A stretch of DNA of 64,000 nucleotides from UBA8389 sp942493385 (GTDB taxonomy: Bacteria > Bacteroidota > Bacteroidia > Bacteroidales > UBA1402), in NCBI GenBank assembly GCA_942493385.1, contig OW818699.1, positions 2,480,001-2,544,000 of the forward strand. Reading direction: 5' to 3'. A model generated the notes under the pieces. The model was not told the origin of the DNA, made no database searches, and worked only from the letters and a program-made list of their open reading frames with translations. Shown here one piece after another: positions 17,164-25,694 of the stretch. Every line of letters begins with the position of its first letter. The stretch's first letter is position 1. The position numbers and the translations under genes were made by a program.

Positions 17164-18150
17164 TTTGCTGAAACTAAGGCGAATGTTACCTCCCGGACAG
17201 GATATCCTGACCGGAATTCCACCACCATTGATCTGACCAGAAACATGATCGGGCGTGGAAGTACCTTGAAAATTGTTCAAGTTAGTATCAATGTTGCTAC
17301 CAGAAAGTTCCAGGTTCATGCCAACTTCAGGAAGTTCGCAATTGATCGATCCGCCATTGGTTTCCAGAAACAGCTTTTGAGAAAGGTTTTTCAACTGTGC
17401 ATGAACATTTCCACCACTGGTACGGGCTGAAACGGAGCCATCCATGTTTTCCAAACGGATGTTGCCGCCTGAAGTTGAAACTTCGGCTAGTCCTTTGTGA
17501 TTTTCCAAACTGATGTTGCCGCCACTGGTTTCAGCTTTCAAGTCTCCGTCGATATTTTCACCGACGATGTTCCCCCCCGACGTAGATACATTCGTTTTAC
17601 CTGTGAGTTTCTCCATACTAATGTTGCCACCGGAAGTATGGGCAATCGAATTTCCTTTGATTTTCTCCATGCTGATGTTTCCACCGCTAGTGTTCATCTC
17701 CTGAAGACCTTCAAGATTCGCAAGTTCTAGATTGCCGCCACTGGTTGATATGCTGCATGCCGTTTTTTCGGGGGTTTCCACGATAAAGCCTACACTCATG
17801 TTTTTTCGGAATATTTCCTTGATCTGAATGGAAAGTTCTGGTCCTTCTTTGGTGATGACGAAAGAGGCATATTTCTTGAGTTCGTCCAACGTCATTTCAA
17901 CAACATCACCATTGCTTTTAGTAACGACAAAGGCAACTTTCACCCGATTTCCACCATAACCCTTCACCTCGATGTTGCCACCAACAGTGCCCAGACTCAG
18001 ATGAATGCCTACAGGTGACTCATATTCCTGAATAAAGGAGAATTTTTCTTTGGTGATCTTGAATTCACCCGGTTTTTCGACAACAACCCGACCTATGCAG
18101 GAATAAATCGAAAGAGATAGGAGCAGGAGCAATACAATTGGTGTTTTCAT
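17146..18150 (-). CDS. DUF4097 lipoprotein with 18-residue TSGGN repeats
   Basis: A 334-residue putative lipoprotein: hydrophobic N-terminus ending in the box SIYSC (Cys18). The body is a DUF4097 beta-strand repeat domain. Seven TSGGN motifs start at residues 136, 154, 172, 190, 208, 226 and 244, an exact 18-residue period, each followed by a pattern like IxxENxxG. A degenerate TNGGS copy is at 264. This predicts a regular beta-solenoid or beta-roll on the envelope. Function of DUF4097 is unknown; in other bacteria members accompany membrane-stress or antirepressor genes. It lies 17 bp after the DUF2141 gene and is likely co-transcribed. Confidence 0.8.
   Translation of the reverse strand: MKTPIVLLLLLSLSIYSCIGRVVVEKPGEFKITKEKFSFIQEYESPVGIHLSLGTVGGNIEVKGYGGNRVKVAFVVTKSNGDVVEMTLDELKKYASFVITKEGPELSIQIKEIFRKNMSVGFIVETPEKTACSISTSGGNLELANLEGLQEMNTSGGNISMEKIKGNSIAHTSGGNISMEKLTGKTNVSTSGGNIVGENIDGDLKAETSGGNISLENHKGLAEVSTSGGNIRLENMDGSVSARTSGGNVHAQLKNLSQKLFLETNGGSINCELPEVGMNLELSGSNIDTNLNNFQGTSTPDHVSGQINGGGIPVRISCPGGNIRLSFSKSSNNQ
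17347..17745 (-). repeat. In-frame 54-bp tandem repeats encoding TSGGN units
   Basis: Seven units of 54 bp inside the DUF4097 gene (residues 136-261) plus a 60-bp-offset degenerate eighth. Each unit begins with Thr-Ser-Gly-Gly-Asn. The DNA units differ at many positions, so these are older, diverged duplications rather than a fresh expansion. Confidence 0.75.
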
Positions 18151-18167
18151 AGCTGCTGAATTTTTGA

Positions 18168-18596
18168 TTAATAATATGTTAGACGAATCGGAATGCGAAG
18201 TGTTACATTTTTTTTCAATAAAAATGAGAAGTCACTCAAAACAGGCCTTTTGATGCCATGGTGTACATAATTGGAGAAACCGACACCTTCTTTTGGTAGA
18301 ATGAATTTGTAATCCAGTTTACCATTTTTGTTTTCGTCGTCCAATAAGGCTATGCCATACGAGCCAGGCGGAATGCTGTCCAGTCGGACCACCAAATTGC
18401 CGTTTAGAACGTTTGTCTTGCTGAGAAGTCGTTCAAAGGCAGGCTTTTCTGATTTGAAGTTTGTTTCACTTACAAAGAATGCCAATCGAATCAAACCGTC
18501 CTTGTTTCGGATGCCTGACAATTCGACGATCAGCGTTTGCGAAAATGAGCTGAGCGACAGCAAAAAGAAAATTGCAAAAAGGAAGCGGTGTTTCAT
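18168..18596 (-). CDS. DUF2141 secreted protein
   Basis: A 142-residue protein with a signal peptide (MKHRFLFAIFFLLSLSSFSQ) and one DUF2141 domain, recognised by LIVELSGIRNKDGLIRLAFF, the PGSYGIALLDDENKNGKLDY block and GVGFSN. These are small beta-sandwich secreted proteins of unknown role. The open frame extends to 18632, but a -7 element occupies 18630-18637, so the ATG at 18596 is the real start. First gene of a two-gene unit with the DUF4097 protein. Confidence 0.82.
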   Translation of the reverse strand: MKHRFLFAIFFLLSLSSFSQTLIVELSGIRNKDGLIRLAFFVSETNFKSEKPAFERLLSKTNVLNGNLVVRLDSIPPGSYGIALLDDENKNGKLDYKFILPKEGVGFSNYVHHGIKRPVLSDFSFLLKKNVTLRIPIRLTYY

Positions 18597-18629
18597 GGTA
18601 TCCGTTTTAATGAAACCAATCGATAAACA

Positions 18630-18637
18630 CAAAGATA
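18630..18637 (-). promoter_or_regulatory. -7 element for DUF2141/DUF4097 unit
   Basis: Minus-strand TATCTTTG, full consensus, 33 bp before the ATG at 18596. It decides the start codon by excluding the in-frame ATG at 18632. Confidence 0.6.
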
Positions 18638-18673
18638 GGATGGTTTAACTCAAATTGTACTCGAATATTGAAT

Positions 18674-20845
18674 TCAATAAAGTGTCTTCCTCAAACCATT
18701 CGCTTCGCAATAATCCGCTATGATGGTGAGAATCTGCACCCCGAATTGTTGTACTTTCTTATCGCCAAGACCTTTGATTTGCTTGAGCTCACTAAGGCTT
18801 TGGGGCATGGTACGCACAAGTTCCAGCATTGACTTCTGAGGTAGAACCAAATAAACCGGATGTTTCATTTCGGCCGCTTTCTGATTGCGCCATTGCTTCA
18901 ATAGGATGAAAAGATCCGGATGCAGTATTTCGGTGGAGCATGCTTCCTCGATGGTTTGGATGGACTTGGGTGCTTTTTTGCTGGCTTTGGGTGCCAAGGC
19001 CTTGTCAATGCCGGCTCTGGCCTTGACATCCAGAAAAGCGGATACCCCAAATCCCTCTTTGACCGCATTCAGGCAGGTCAGTTTGAACCGAAGTTCATCG
19101 TCCAGCTTTTCGGCCGCATCGAGGATGCTTTTTCGAACCGCTTTGTTGTCGCATTCAAGTACGAAACGATCAAAGAATTCCTTTGAAATGGACTGAACTT
19201 TTTCTGAAAAGTAAACGCAGCCTTTCATCAAGCGATCTTGCAACTCCAAATTGGAAAGCGTGTCTGAATTCAAAACCAACAGCCTGTCAATCTGATTGAT
19301 GAAACTCCGAGCTACATCCATGACTTCCTCACGAAGCCTATCGGTAACCTCCCTGCATACCCGATGCGGGTTGCCCTGAAGAATCGACTCGTTTTCACGG
19401 ACCAGCTTGGTACAATAATCCAGCCGCTGCCGTATGGGTACGAAATCGATCAGTTCGTGCAACAATTCACGTTCAAAGGCATATCTGGCTTTCTGCAAAT
19501 CGTTTTCGTTGGGCTGGTTCGATTCGACAACTTCCAGAAAATGCTGGATGTTGTTGTCTGTCTTTAAACGACGGGCATCAATGGGCGTTCTCAGAACCAT
19601 GCCTTCCAGATTCCGGCAGCGGCTGAGCGCCACATAAACCTGCCCGTGGGCAAAGGCTGAATTGGCATCGATGATGGCTTTTTCGAACGTCAGGCCCTGA
19701 CTTTTGTGGATGGTGATGGCCCAAGCAAGCTTCAAAGGCATCTGTTTGAATGTTCCAATCAGGTTTTCCCGAATTTCTTCCGTTTCAGGGTCGATGGTGT
19801 AGGTGTAATTATGCCATTCCACGGCTTCGGTGATAATTTCCTCTCCACCTGGACAAGTCACCGTGATCAAATCGCCCTCGATGTTGGTGATGGTTCCGAT
19901 TTTTCCGTTGTAAAAACGTTTTTCACGGCTTACGTCGTTGCGCGCAAACATGACTTGAGCACCTGTTTTGAGCATCAATCTGGCGTCGGTGGGGAAGGAG
20001 TACTCCGGAAAAACGCCGGTCACTTCTGCCCTGAATTCGGACATTGGAGCATTAAGCGCTTGAAGCTTCACGTCATTGATTCGGTTTGACTGCACGTTAT
20101 GAGTTGTCAATGTAATGTAGCCTTCGTCCGGGTCCGGTTCAAAATCGGGCATACATCGACTGTTGAGCAATTCGATTCCTGCCTTGTCCAGTTTGTTTTC
20201 ACGTATTTGATTGAGCAAATGAATGAATCGTGCATCACTTTGTCGGAAAATATGTTGCAGTTCGATGGTGACAAAATTGGTTTTGGCCAATGCCTGACTA
20301 CTAAAAAAGAAGGGTGTTTCGTAGTGCTCTTTCAGCAGAACCCATTCCTCATCCTTGACCACGGGTGCCAGTTGCTGCAAATCACCGATCATCAGCAATT
20401 GAACGCCTCCAAAAGGCTTGTAACGGTGCTTGTACCGCCTCAGCACCCTGTCAATGGCATCCAGCAAATCCGCCCTGACCATGCTTATTTCATCTATGAC
20501 AAGCAAATCCAGACTGCGAATGATGTTGATTTTGTCTCGGCTGAACTTGTTCATGTCAATGGTCCGTGCACTCCCGGATTCCACCGATTGCTGCGACAAG
20601 ATTTGCGGTCCGAAAGGCAGTTGAAAGAACGAATGGATGGTCACTCCACCGGCATTGATGGCAGCCACCCCTGTAGGCGCAGTCACCACCATCCGCTTGG
20701 GTGACAACTCCCGCAAACGCTTCAGAAAAGTCGTCTTTCCAGTGCCTGCTTTCCCGGTCAGGAACAAGTTTGCGCCCGTATATTGGATGAAATCGTGCGC
20801 CAACCGGAGTTGCCCAACTTCTGAGAAGTCGCTGGTGTTTACCAT
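18674..20845 (-). CDS. PIF1-like superfamily 1B helicase with C-terminal HRDC domain
   Basis: A 723-residue ATP-dependent DNA helicase. The motor has Walker A FLTGKAGTGKTTFL, motif Ia VVTAPTGVAAINAGG, the DE box LLVIDEISMVRADLLDAID, a motif III IGDLQQLAPV, and the C-terminal UvrD-like block AWAITIHKSQGLTFEKAIID with VYVALSRCRNLEGMVL, the PIF1/RecD2 pattern. The last 75 residues are an HRDC module (VYLVLPQKSMLELVRTMP, LKQIKGLGDKKVQQFG), as in RecQ, which binds structured or single-stranded DNA. Such PIF1-HRDC enzymes are widespread in Bacteroidota. A minus-strand -7 element is 34 bp upstream. Confidence 0.88.
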   Translation of the reverse strand: MVNTSDFSEVGQLRLAHDFIQYTGANLFLTGKAGTGKTTFLKRLRELSPKRMVVTAPTGVAAINAGGVTIHSFFQLPFGPQILSQQSVESGSARTIDMNKFSRDKINIIRSLDLLVIDEISMVRADLLDAIDRVLRRYKHRYKPFGGVQLLMIGDLQQLAPVVKDEEWVLLKEHYETPFFFSSQALAKTNFVTIELQHIFRQSDARFIHLLNQIRENKLDKAGIELLNSRCMPDFEPDPDEGYITLTTHNVQSNRINDVKLQALNAPMSEFRAEVTGVFPEYSFPTDARLMLKTGAQVMFARNDVSREKRFYNGKIGTITNIEGDLITVTCPGGEEIITEAVEWHNYTYTIDPETEEIRENLIGTFKQMPLKLAWAITIHKSQGLTFEKAIIDANSAFAHGQVYVALSRCRNLEGMVLRTPIDARRLKTDNNIQHFLEVVESNQPNENDLQKARYAFERELLHELIDFVPIRQRLDYCTKLVRENESILQGNPHRVCREVTDRLREEVMDVARSFINQIDRLLVLNSDTLSNLELQDRLMKGCVYFSEKVQSISKEFFDRFVLECDNKAVRKSILDAAEKLDDELRFKLTCLNAVKEGFGVSAFLDVKARAGIDKALAPKASKKAPKSIQTIEEACSTEILHPDLFILLKQWRNQKAAEMKHPVYLVLPQKSMLELVRTMPQSLSELKQIKGLGDKKVQQFGVQILTIIADYCEANGLRKTLY

Positions 20846-20878
20846 TGATCTGTATTTAATATTACTTTAATATGAACA

Positions 20879-20886
20879 CAAAGTTA
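20879..20886 (-). promoter_or_regulatory. -7 element for the PIF1-like helicase gene
   Basis: Minus-strand TAACTTTG, full consensus, 33 bp before the ATG at 20845. Confidence 0.55.
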
Positions 20887-20993
20887 ATCATTAAATTGGA
20901 TTCCACAATACAAAACTACGGAATGCTCAAGAATTATTTTCATCAATGGCCAATAAAAATGCATTTTTCCTTTTCGCATAGCCGATTTTTTGG

Positions 20994-21001
20994 TAGTTTT
21001 G
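20994..21001 (+). promoter_or_regulatory. -7 element for kdsB and the polysaccharide locus
   Basis: TAGTTTTG, full consensus, 23 bp before the kdsB ATG. It excludes the longer open frame that begins at 20872 and is the probable promoter of the long plus-strand unit running to 28305. Confidence 0.6.
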
Positions 21002-21024
21002 AATGCATTTTTAAATCCGGAACC

Positions 21025-21783
21025 ATGAAATTTTTAGGAATCATCCCAGCCCGATACGCTTCCACACGTTTTCCAGGAAAACCACTGGCAGATATTGGCG
21101 GGAAAATGATGATACAGCGTGTATACGAACAGGTGAAATCCTGCCTGGACGATGTCTGGGTGGCTACGGACGATGAGCGGATAGCAGAAGCCGTGAGAGG
21201 CTTCGGTGGACAGGTCGTCATGACATCCGATCAGCACCGAAGCGGCACGGACCGATGCCTGGAAGCAGTGCAACGAATAAACGGTGACTATGAGGTCATC
21301 ATCAACATTCAAGGGGATGAACCCTTTATCCAACCTGCTCAGATTGAGGCGCTCAAGAATTGTTTCTTACAAGATGAATCAACCGAGTTGGCCACTTTAA
21401 TAAAGCCTTTTACGGTGAAAGACGGCCTCGAAGCCTTACAAAATCCGAATTCGCCCAAAGTCGTTTTGAATCTCAAAGGGGAGGCCCTGTATTTCAGCCG
21501 TTCCGTCATCCCGTACCTTCGAGGGGTGGAACCAGAACGTTGGCTTCAGCAAGGATCCTTTTACAAACACATCGGCATTTATGCCTACAAGGTCAAAACA
21601 CTGGCTGAAATCGCCGCGCTGCCTCAATCACCGATGGAACTGGCTGAATCGTTGGAACAGCTTCGTTGGCTCGAAAACGGCTATAAAATCAAGACAGCCG
21701 TCACGGATATTGAGAACCTGGCCGTTGACACACCGGAGGATCTCGAACGAATCAGGCAATATCTGAATGAAAAAACCGTTTGA
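21025..21783 (+). CDS. kdsB: 3-deoxy-manno-octulosonate cytidylyltransferase
   Basis: Activates Kdo with CTP to CMP-Kdo for the lipopolysaccharide inner core. 252 residues, the standard size. Visible motifs: IIPARYASTRFPGKPLADIGGK split around the nucleotide-binding N-terminus, VWVATDDERIAEAV, TSDQHRSGTDRCLEA, NIQGDEPFI and KHIGIYAYKV. The start at MKFLGIIPARY follows a -7 element. It is the first gene of a plus-strand run of cell-surface glycan genes. Confidence 0.96.
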   Translation: MKFLGIIPARYASTRFPGKPLADIGGKMMIQRVYEQVKSCLDDVWVATDDERIAEAVRGFGGQVVMTSDQHRSGTDRCLEAVQRINGDYEVIINIQGDEPFIQPAQIEALKNCFLQDESTELATLIKPFTVKDGLEALQNPNSPKVVLNLKGEALYFSRSVIPYLRGVEPERWLQQGSFYKHIGIYAYKVKTLAEIAALPQSPMELAESLEQLRWLENGYKIKTAVTDIENLAVDTPEDLERIRQYLNEKTV

Positions 21784-21801
21784 TTTCTTAAGATAGCTAC
21801 C

Positions 21802-22686
21802 ATGACCCACCGCAATGCCTCCATAATGCCTTTGCCCCGAATTTTCGACGACAGGGGCAATCTGTCTTTTATCGAGGCACAACGCCACGTTCCTTTCAAG
21901 ATCGCCCGTATTTACTGGATTTATGACGTACCGGGCGGTGAAAAGCGGGGAGGGCATGCCTTCCGAAATGGCGATGAATTTCTAATTGCGCTATCTGGCA
22001 GTTTTGATGTGGAAGTGGACAATGGAAACGAAACAAAACGTTATCCACTGAACCGATCCTACATGGGTTTGTACATCCCGGCCCGCAACTGGCGGACGCT
22101 GGATAATTTCTCCACCAACTCACTGTGTCTGGTTCTTGCCTCAACTCCTTATGAGGAAGCAGATTACCTTTACGAACACAAGGAATGGAAGCAACTTGTC
22201 TCAAACGGGGAGGAATCTCTGAAGGCACCATCAACGCTCGAAATTCCCATCGCTCCAACTATTAAAAAACGACCAACCGTCGATGATTGCCTCTTGATGG
22301 CACTTCCCAAAGTCAAGGACAGAGCAGGCAACTTAACGTCGGTGCATTCCGATTTGGAAATACCCTTTGATATCAACCGCGTTTTTTACATCTACGACGT
22401 ACCAGGTGGAGAAGACCGCGGTGCCCACGCACACAAGGTTTGCCACCAATTCATCGTCTCTGCCTCAGGTGCTTTTGAAGTGGAGCTCAGAGATGGGGTA
22501 AACATACGTAAAGTACTGCTGAACAGACCCTATAACGGCCTGTACGTTCCACCCGGCATTTGGGCGCAGGAACAAGGATTTTCTTCTGGCACCGTATGCC
22601 TGGTCTTTGCTTCCGAGAATTTCGAAGAAAGCGACTACATCCGTGATTTTTCAGCCTATCAAACTTACATCCATGAGAATCGTTGA
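21802..22686 (+). CDS. Tandem WxcM/FdtA-type cupin protein (sugar 3,4-ketoisomerase fold)
   Basis: A 294-residue protein with two copies of the FdtA-like cupin: residues about 8-135 and 163-292. Both contain IYDVPGGExRGxHA and a YxGLYxPxxxW motif. FdtA-type enzymes isomerise dTDP-4-keto-6-deoxyglucose to the 3-keto sugar, using two His spaced as HxH. The second copy keeps H209-A-H211; the first has H52-A-F54, so it probably lacks the catalytic base. No dTDP-glucose synthesis or aminotransferase gene is in the window, so the substrate is open. The 3' end overlaps the next ATG by 14 bp. Confidence 0.82.
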   Translation: MTHRNASIMPLPRIFDDRGNLSFIEAQRHVPFKIARIYWIYDVPGGEKRGGHAFRNGDEFLIALSGSFDVEVDNGNETKRYPLNRSYMGLYIPARNWRTLDNFSTNSLCLVLASTPYEEADYLYEHKEWKQLVSNGEESLKAPSTLEIPIAPTIKKRPTVDDCLLMALPKVKDRAGNLTSVHSDLEIPFDINRVFYIYDVPGGEDRGAHAHKVCHQFIVSASGAFEVELRDGVNIRKVLLNRPYNGLYVPPGIWAQEQGFSSGTVCLVFASENFEESDYIRDFSAYQTYIHENR

Positions 22687-23614
22687 AACCAATCCACTCG
22701 AATTTGACGGCTTGTTTGCCCGGACAAATCCCTGTTTCAACACGGCAGCATTTGCCGAATTGAACAAAAGCCGTTGTGACGAAGTCTTTTATTTGCTTTT
22801 TATGGACAAAAAAGTACGCTTGGGCCTTGTCATCGCTCGAAAGGGAGATGGTTGGTTCAGCCCATTCTCGGCACCTTTCGGTGGTTTTGTCACGAAAACC
22901 CACCAGCCTACCTTGGAACATGTCGAAGAAGCGATAGAAGCGCTAAAAACCTTTCTTACAGACAAAAACGCATCTGTTTTCCACCTGACATTGCCTCCCT
23001 TGTTTTACAATCCGACCCTGATTACCAAGGTTCAGCATTTCTGCGTTGCCAAAGGTTTTGTGGTAACAGACTGGGATTTAAACTATTACTTTCCTACTGA
23101 ATACTTCGATCAGAATTACGTCCATCAGCACATGAGCCGGAATGCAAGACGTAATTATTTGTCTTCCTGCGAGAACGATTTGAAATTTGAAGTTCTGAAG
23201 GGAGAAAAAGGCATTCGGAAAGCCTACGCCGTCATTCGCGAAAACCGGAGCTTAAAGGGTTATTACTTAAGCATGACGGAAGAAAACATGTTGAAAACCT
23301 CCCGATTGATTCCCACAGATTCGTTTGTGGTTTCCTCTGACGATCAGGATATTGCCTCCGCCATCGTTTATCATACGGCACCAGGAATCGTTCAAGTGAT
23401 CTATTGGGGCGACTTGGCCGAATCGAAAGACCTCAAGGCCATGCATTTCCTGGCCTATCGTATTTTTGGACATTATCGAAACATCGGCATACCCACCATT
23501 GATGTTGGCCCAGCCATGATCGACAACAAACCCAATTACGGCTTATGCGAATTCAAGGAATCCATCGGATGTAGCATTCAGCCAAAATTGACTTTGGAAT
23601 GGAGACTCATATAA
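22673..23614 (+). CDS. FemAB/GNAT-fold acyltransferase-like protein
   Basis: A 313-residue soluble protein of the peptidoglycan/glycan aminoacyl or acyltransferase type (FemAB-like double GNAT fold). Supporting stretches are the FNTAAFAELNK start, RNARRNYLSSCENDLKFEV, and the second-lobe core DIASAIVYHTAPGIVQVIYWGD with MHFLAYRIFGHYRNIGI. In polysaccharide loci such proteins transfer acyl or aminoacyl groups to a sugar. The donor and acceptor cannot be deduced. Its start is embedded in the end of the FdtA-like gene and a hexapeptide acetyltransferase gene follows 16 bp later. Confidence 0.65.
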   Translation: MRIVETNPLEFDGLFARTNPCFNTAAFAELNKSRCDEVFYLLFMDKKVRLGLVIARKGDGWFSPFSAPFGGFVTKTHQPTLEHVEEAIEALKTFLTDKNASVFHLTLPPLFYNPTLITKVQHFCVAKGFVVTDWDLNYYFPTEYFDQNYVHQHMSRNARRNYLSSCENDLKFEVLKGEKGIRKAYAVIRENRSLKGYYLSMTEENMLKTSRLIPTDSFVVSSDDQDIASAIVYHTAPGIVQVIYWGDLAESKDLKAMHFLAYRIFGHYRNIGIPTIDVGPAMIDNKPNYGLCEFKESIGCSIQPKLTLEWRLI

Positions 23615-23630
23615 CCATTAAATCTTGACC

Positions 23631-24197
23631 ATGGCATTTTTTAAATCAATCTGCGCAAGAACGCGAATTTGGCGTTTTCGGATGCTTTCAGGCAATGACC
23701 ATCAAATTGAAGGCATGCCAGTCATCCATCAGCCCCTGCTGATACAAGGCAAAGGCATTGTCCGTGTTGGTCGGAACGTGCAACTGGGTTATGAGCTGTC
23801 AGCGGACTTCTGGAGCGGATATGCATATATGGATCTTCGTGGCGAAGGAGCGCTGATTGAAATCGGTGATGACGTGATGCTCAACAACAGTGCCTCCCTG
23901 ACCGCCGATGGAGCAAGCATCCGGATAGGACCTAAAACTGTGGCCGGAATCCATTTGTCCATTGAAACAGGTGACGGGCACTCCTTGCATCCAGACAAAC
24001 GCCACAGTGGCGACTTTCCACGTCTAGCGGTTGTCATCGGTGAGAATGTTTTTCTCGGAGATCGGGTAACCATATTGAAAGGTGTGACCATCGGCGAGAA
24101 TGCCGTCATCGGATCCAATTCCGTCGTTACAAGGGACATTCCAGCCAACGTAGTTGCTGCAGGAAACCCGTGTAGGGTCTTACACCCTTTGAAATAG
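23631..24197 (+). CDS. Hexapeptide-repeat (LbH) acyltransferase
   Basis: A 188-residue left-handed beta-helix acetyltransferase, probably an O- or N-acetyltransferase acting on a nucleotide sugar or a glycan. Hexapeptide turns are visible in GALIEIGDDVMLNNSASLTADG, split IRIGPKTVAG, and the long VVIGENVFLGDRVTILKGVTIGE run, ending SVVTRDIPANVVAAGNP, the maltose/galactoside acetyltransferase-type ending. A His likely to be catalytic lies in ETGDGHSLH. The ATG at 23631 is preferred over a TTG two codons upstream. The Wzx gene begins 6 bp after the stop. Confidence 0.83.
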   Translation: MAFFKSICARTRIWRFRMLSGNDHQIEGMPVIHQPLLIQGKGIVRVGRNVQLGYELSADFWSGYAYMDLRGEGALIEIGDDVMLNNSASLTADGASIRIGPKTVAGIHLSIETGDGHSLHPDKRHSGDFPRLAVVIGENVFLGDRVTILKGVTIGENAVIGSNSVVTRDIPANVVAAGNPCRVLHPLK

Positions 24198-24203
24198 AAA
24201 TCC

Positions 24204-25694
24204 ATGGAACAGGAATCAACCACTTCCTACAAACAAATAGCCAAATCAACCGGAATATTCGGTGGTTCGCAACTGCTGACCATCCTATCCGGTCTAGTGC
24301 GCACCAAGGTGCTGGCTTTGTTGTTGGACACTACAGGGGTTGGTTTGGCAGGCATGTTCCAGTCCATTATCGATCTGATTCGTTCCATCACCAGTCTGGG
24401 ACTTAGTTTCAGCTCCGTCAAGGAAATTGCCGAAGCGAAGCAGACTGACGATCCAAAGCGAATAAGCAGCGCAGTGACCATGCTGAAACGCTGGCTGTGG
24501 TGGACAGGCATCGCCGGCATGATCCTGACCATCGCATTTGCTCCCTTAATCAGCACGTTTACGTTTGGTGACAAAAGCCAAACTTTTTCCATTTGCATGT
24601 TGGCTTTCTGTGTGCTCGCCGGAACGCTTTCTTCAGGACAATTGGCTTTGCTGCAAGGCATGCGTCGGATTGGATACATGGCAAAAGCTTCGGCATTTGG
24701 TGCTGTTGCCGGCCTGATAGTCAGTTTGGCGCTCTATTATTGGTTGGGAATTAAAGGTATTGTGCCCTCGTTGGTTGCCATTTCCGTTCTTAGTCTCCTC
24801 ATTACCTGGTGGTTTTCCAAAAAAATCCCGGTCGAAAAGGTTGTCCAGTCGTATCATGAAACGCTGAAAAAAGGAGGCGACATGGTCAAGCTCGGGCTCT
24901 TCACCGTGGGATCCGGCCTGATCGCAACCCTAACCATGTTTCTGATTCGAAGTTTTATTCTCCAGAAAAGTGATGTGGCCACGGTCGGTTTGTTTCAGGC
25001 TTCCTGGTCCATATCCAGCCTCTATTTGGGTGCCGTACTCACCGCCATGGGGGCTGATTATTATCCACGCTTGTGCGGACTGAAAGACAATAATGATCAG
25101 ATTGTGCGCTTTGTCAACCAACAGACTCGTTTCGTATTGGTTGTCTCAACGCCCATCATCGTCGGTATGATGCTGATTACCACACCAGTGATCCATCTGT
25201 TGTTTTCCTCCGAATTCACTCTGGCAGTCGATTTATTGCGTTTGCAAATCCTAGGAACGTTCCTGAAAGTTTTAGTTTGGCCATCTGGTTTTGTACTGCT
25301 TTCCAAAGGAAAAGGATTCCGCTTTCTGATGGTCGAAGCTACTTGGTTTATAGCCTACTTCTTCATCACCATGCTGCTTTGGCCGCTTATTGGCCTGAAT
25401 GCAGCCGGTGTTGCCTTTGTTGGCGCTTATCTGATCTATTTGCCCTTGGTCCTGGTATTGGTCAAGCCGTTGTGTTCGTTATCGTTCGATTCGCGGAACA
25501 TCGTGCTGATGATCGTTTATTTTCTGTTGGTGGTCACAGCCTTCTTATTGGTCCATTTCTTCACCGGATGGACGTTGCTTATAGGCGGTATCCTACTGTT
25601 TATCTGCTGCTTGGTTCTTTCCGGTTTTGAATTCAACCAATTCCTACCAACCAGTGAATGGATTCCAAAATTGAAAAAACTACTCAGGGGATGA
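24204..25694 (+). CDS. wzx: Wzx-type O-antigen/polysaccharide flippase
   Basis: A 496-residue MATE/MOP-superfamily exporter with about 12 to 14 membrane helices, expected to flip lipid-linked oligosaccharide units across the inner membrane. The N-terminus (STGIFGGSQLLTILSGLVRTKVLA split, then LLLDTTGVGLAGMFQSI) is typical of the WzxE/O-antigen translocase group, and charged loops occur around residues 70-85 and 205-220. A Wzx implies a Wzy-dependent pathway, yet no clear Wzy polymerase is in the window. The stop overlaps the next ATG by 4 bp (ATGA). Confidence 0.87.
   Translation: MEQESTTSYKQIAKSTGIFGGSQLLTILSGLVRTKVLALLLDTTGVGLAGMFQSIIDLIRSITSLGLSFSSVKEIAEAKQTDDPKRISSAVTMLKRWLWWTGIAGMILTIAFAPLISTFTFGDKSQTFSICMLAFCVLAGTLSSGQLALLQGMRRIGYMAKASAFGAVAGLIVSLALYYWLGIKGIVPSLVAISVLSLLITWWFSKKIPVEKVVQSYHETLKKGGDMVKLGLFTVGSGLIATLTMFLIRSFILQKSDVATVGLFQASWSISSLYLGAVLTAMGADYYPRLCGLKDNNDQIVRFVNQQTRFVLVVSTPIIVGMMLITTPVIHLLFSSEFTLAVDLLRLQILGTFLKVLVWPSGFVLLSKGKGFRFLMVEATWFIAYFFITMLLWPLIGLNAAGVAFVGAYLIYLPLVLVLVKPLCSLSFDSRNIVLMIVYFLLVVTAFLLVHFFTGWTLLIGGILLFICCLVLSGFEFNQFLPTSEWIPKLKKLLRG

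Noticed and set aside
17347..17745. CRISPR-like direct repeats
   Set aside because: The 54-bp units are in frame, have no unique spacers, and encode the TSGGN protein repeats.
20099..20704. 201-residue plus-strand open frame inside the PIF1-like helicase
   Set aside because: It is antisense to conserved helicase motifs and has no promoter or family match.
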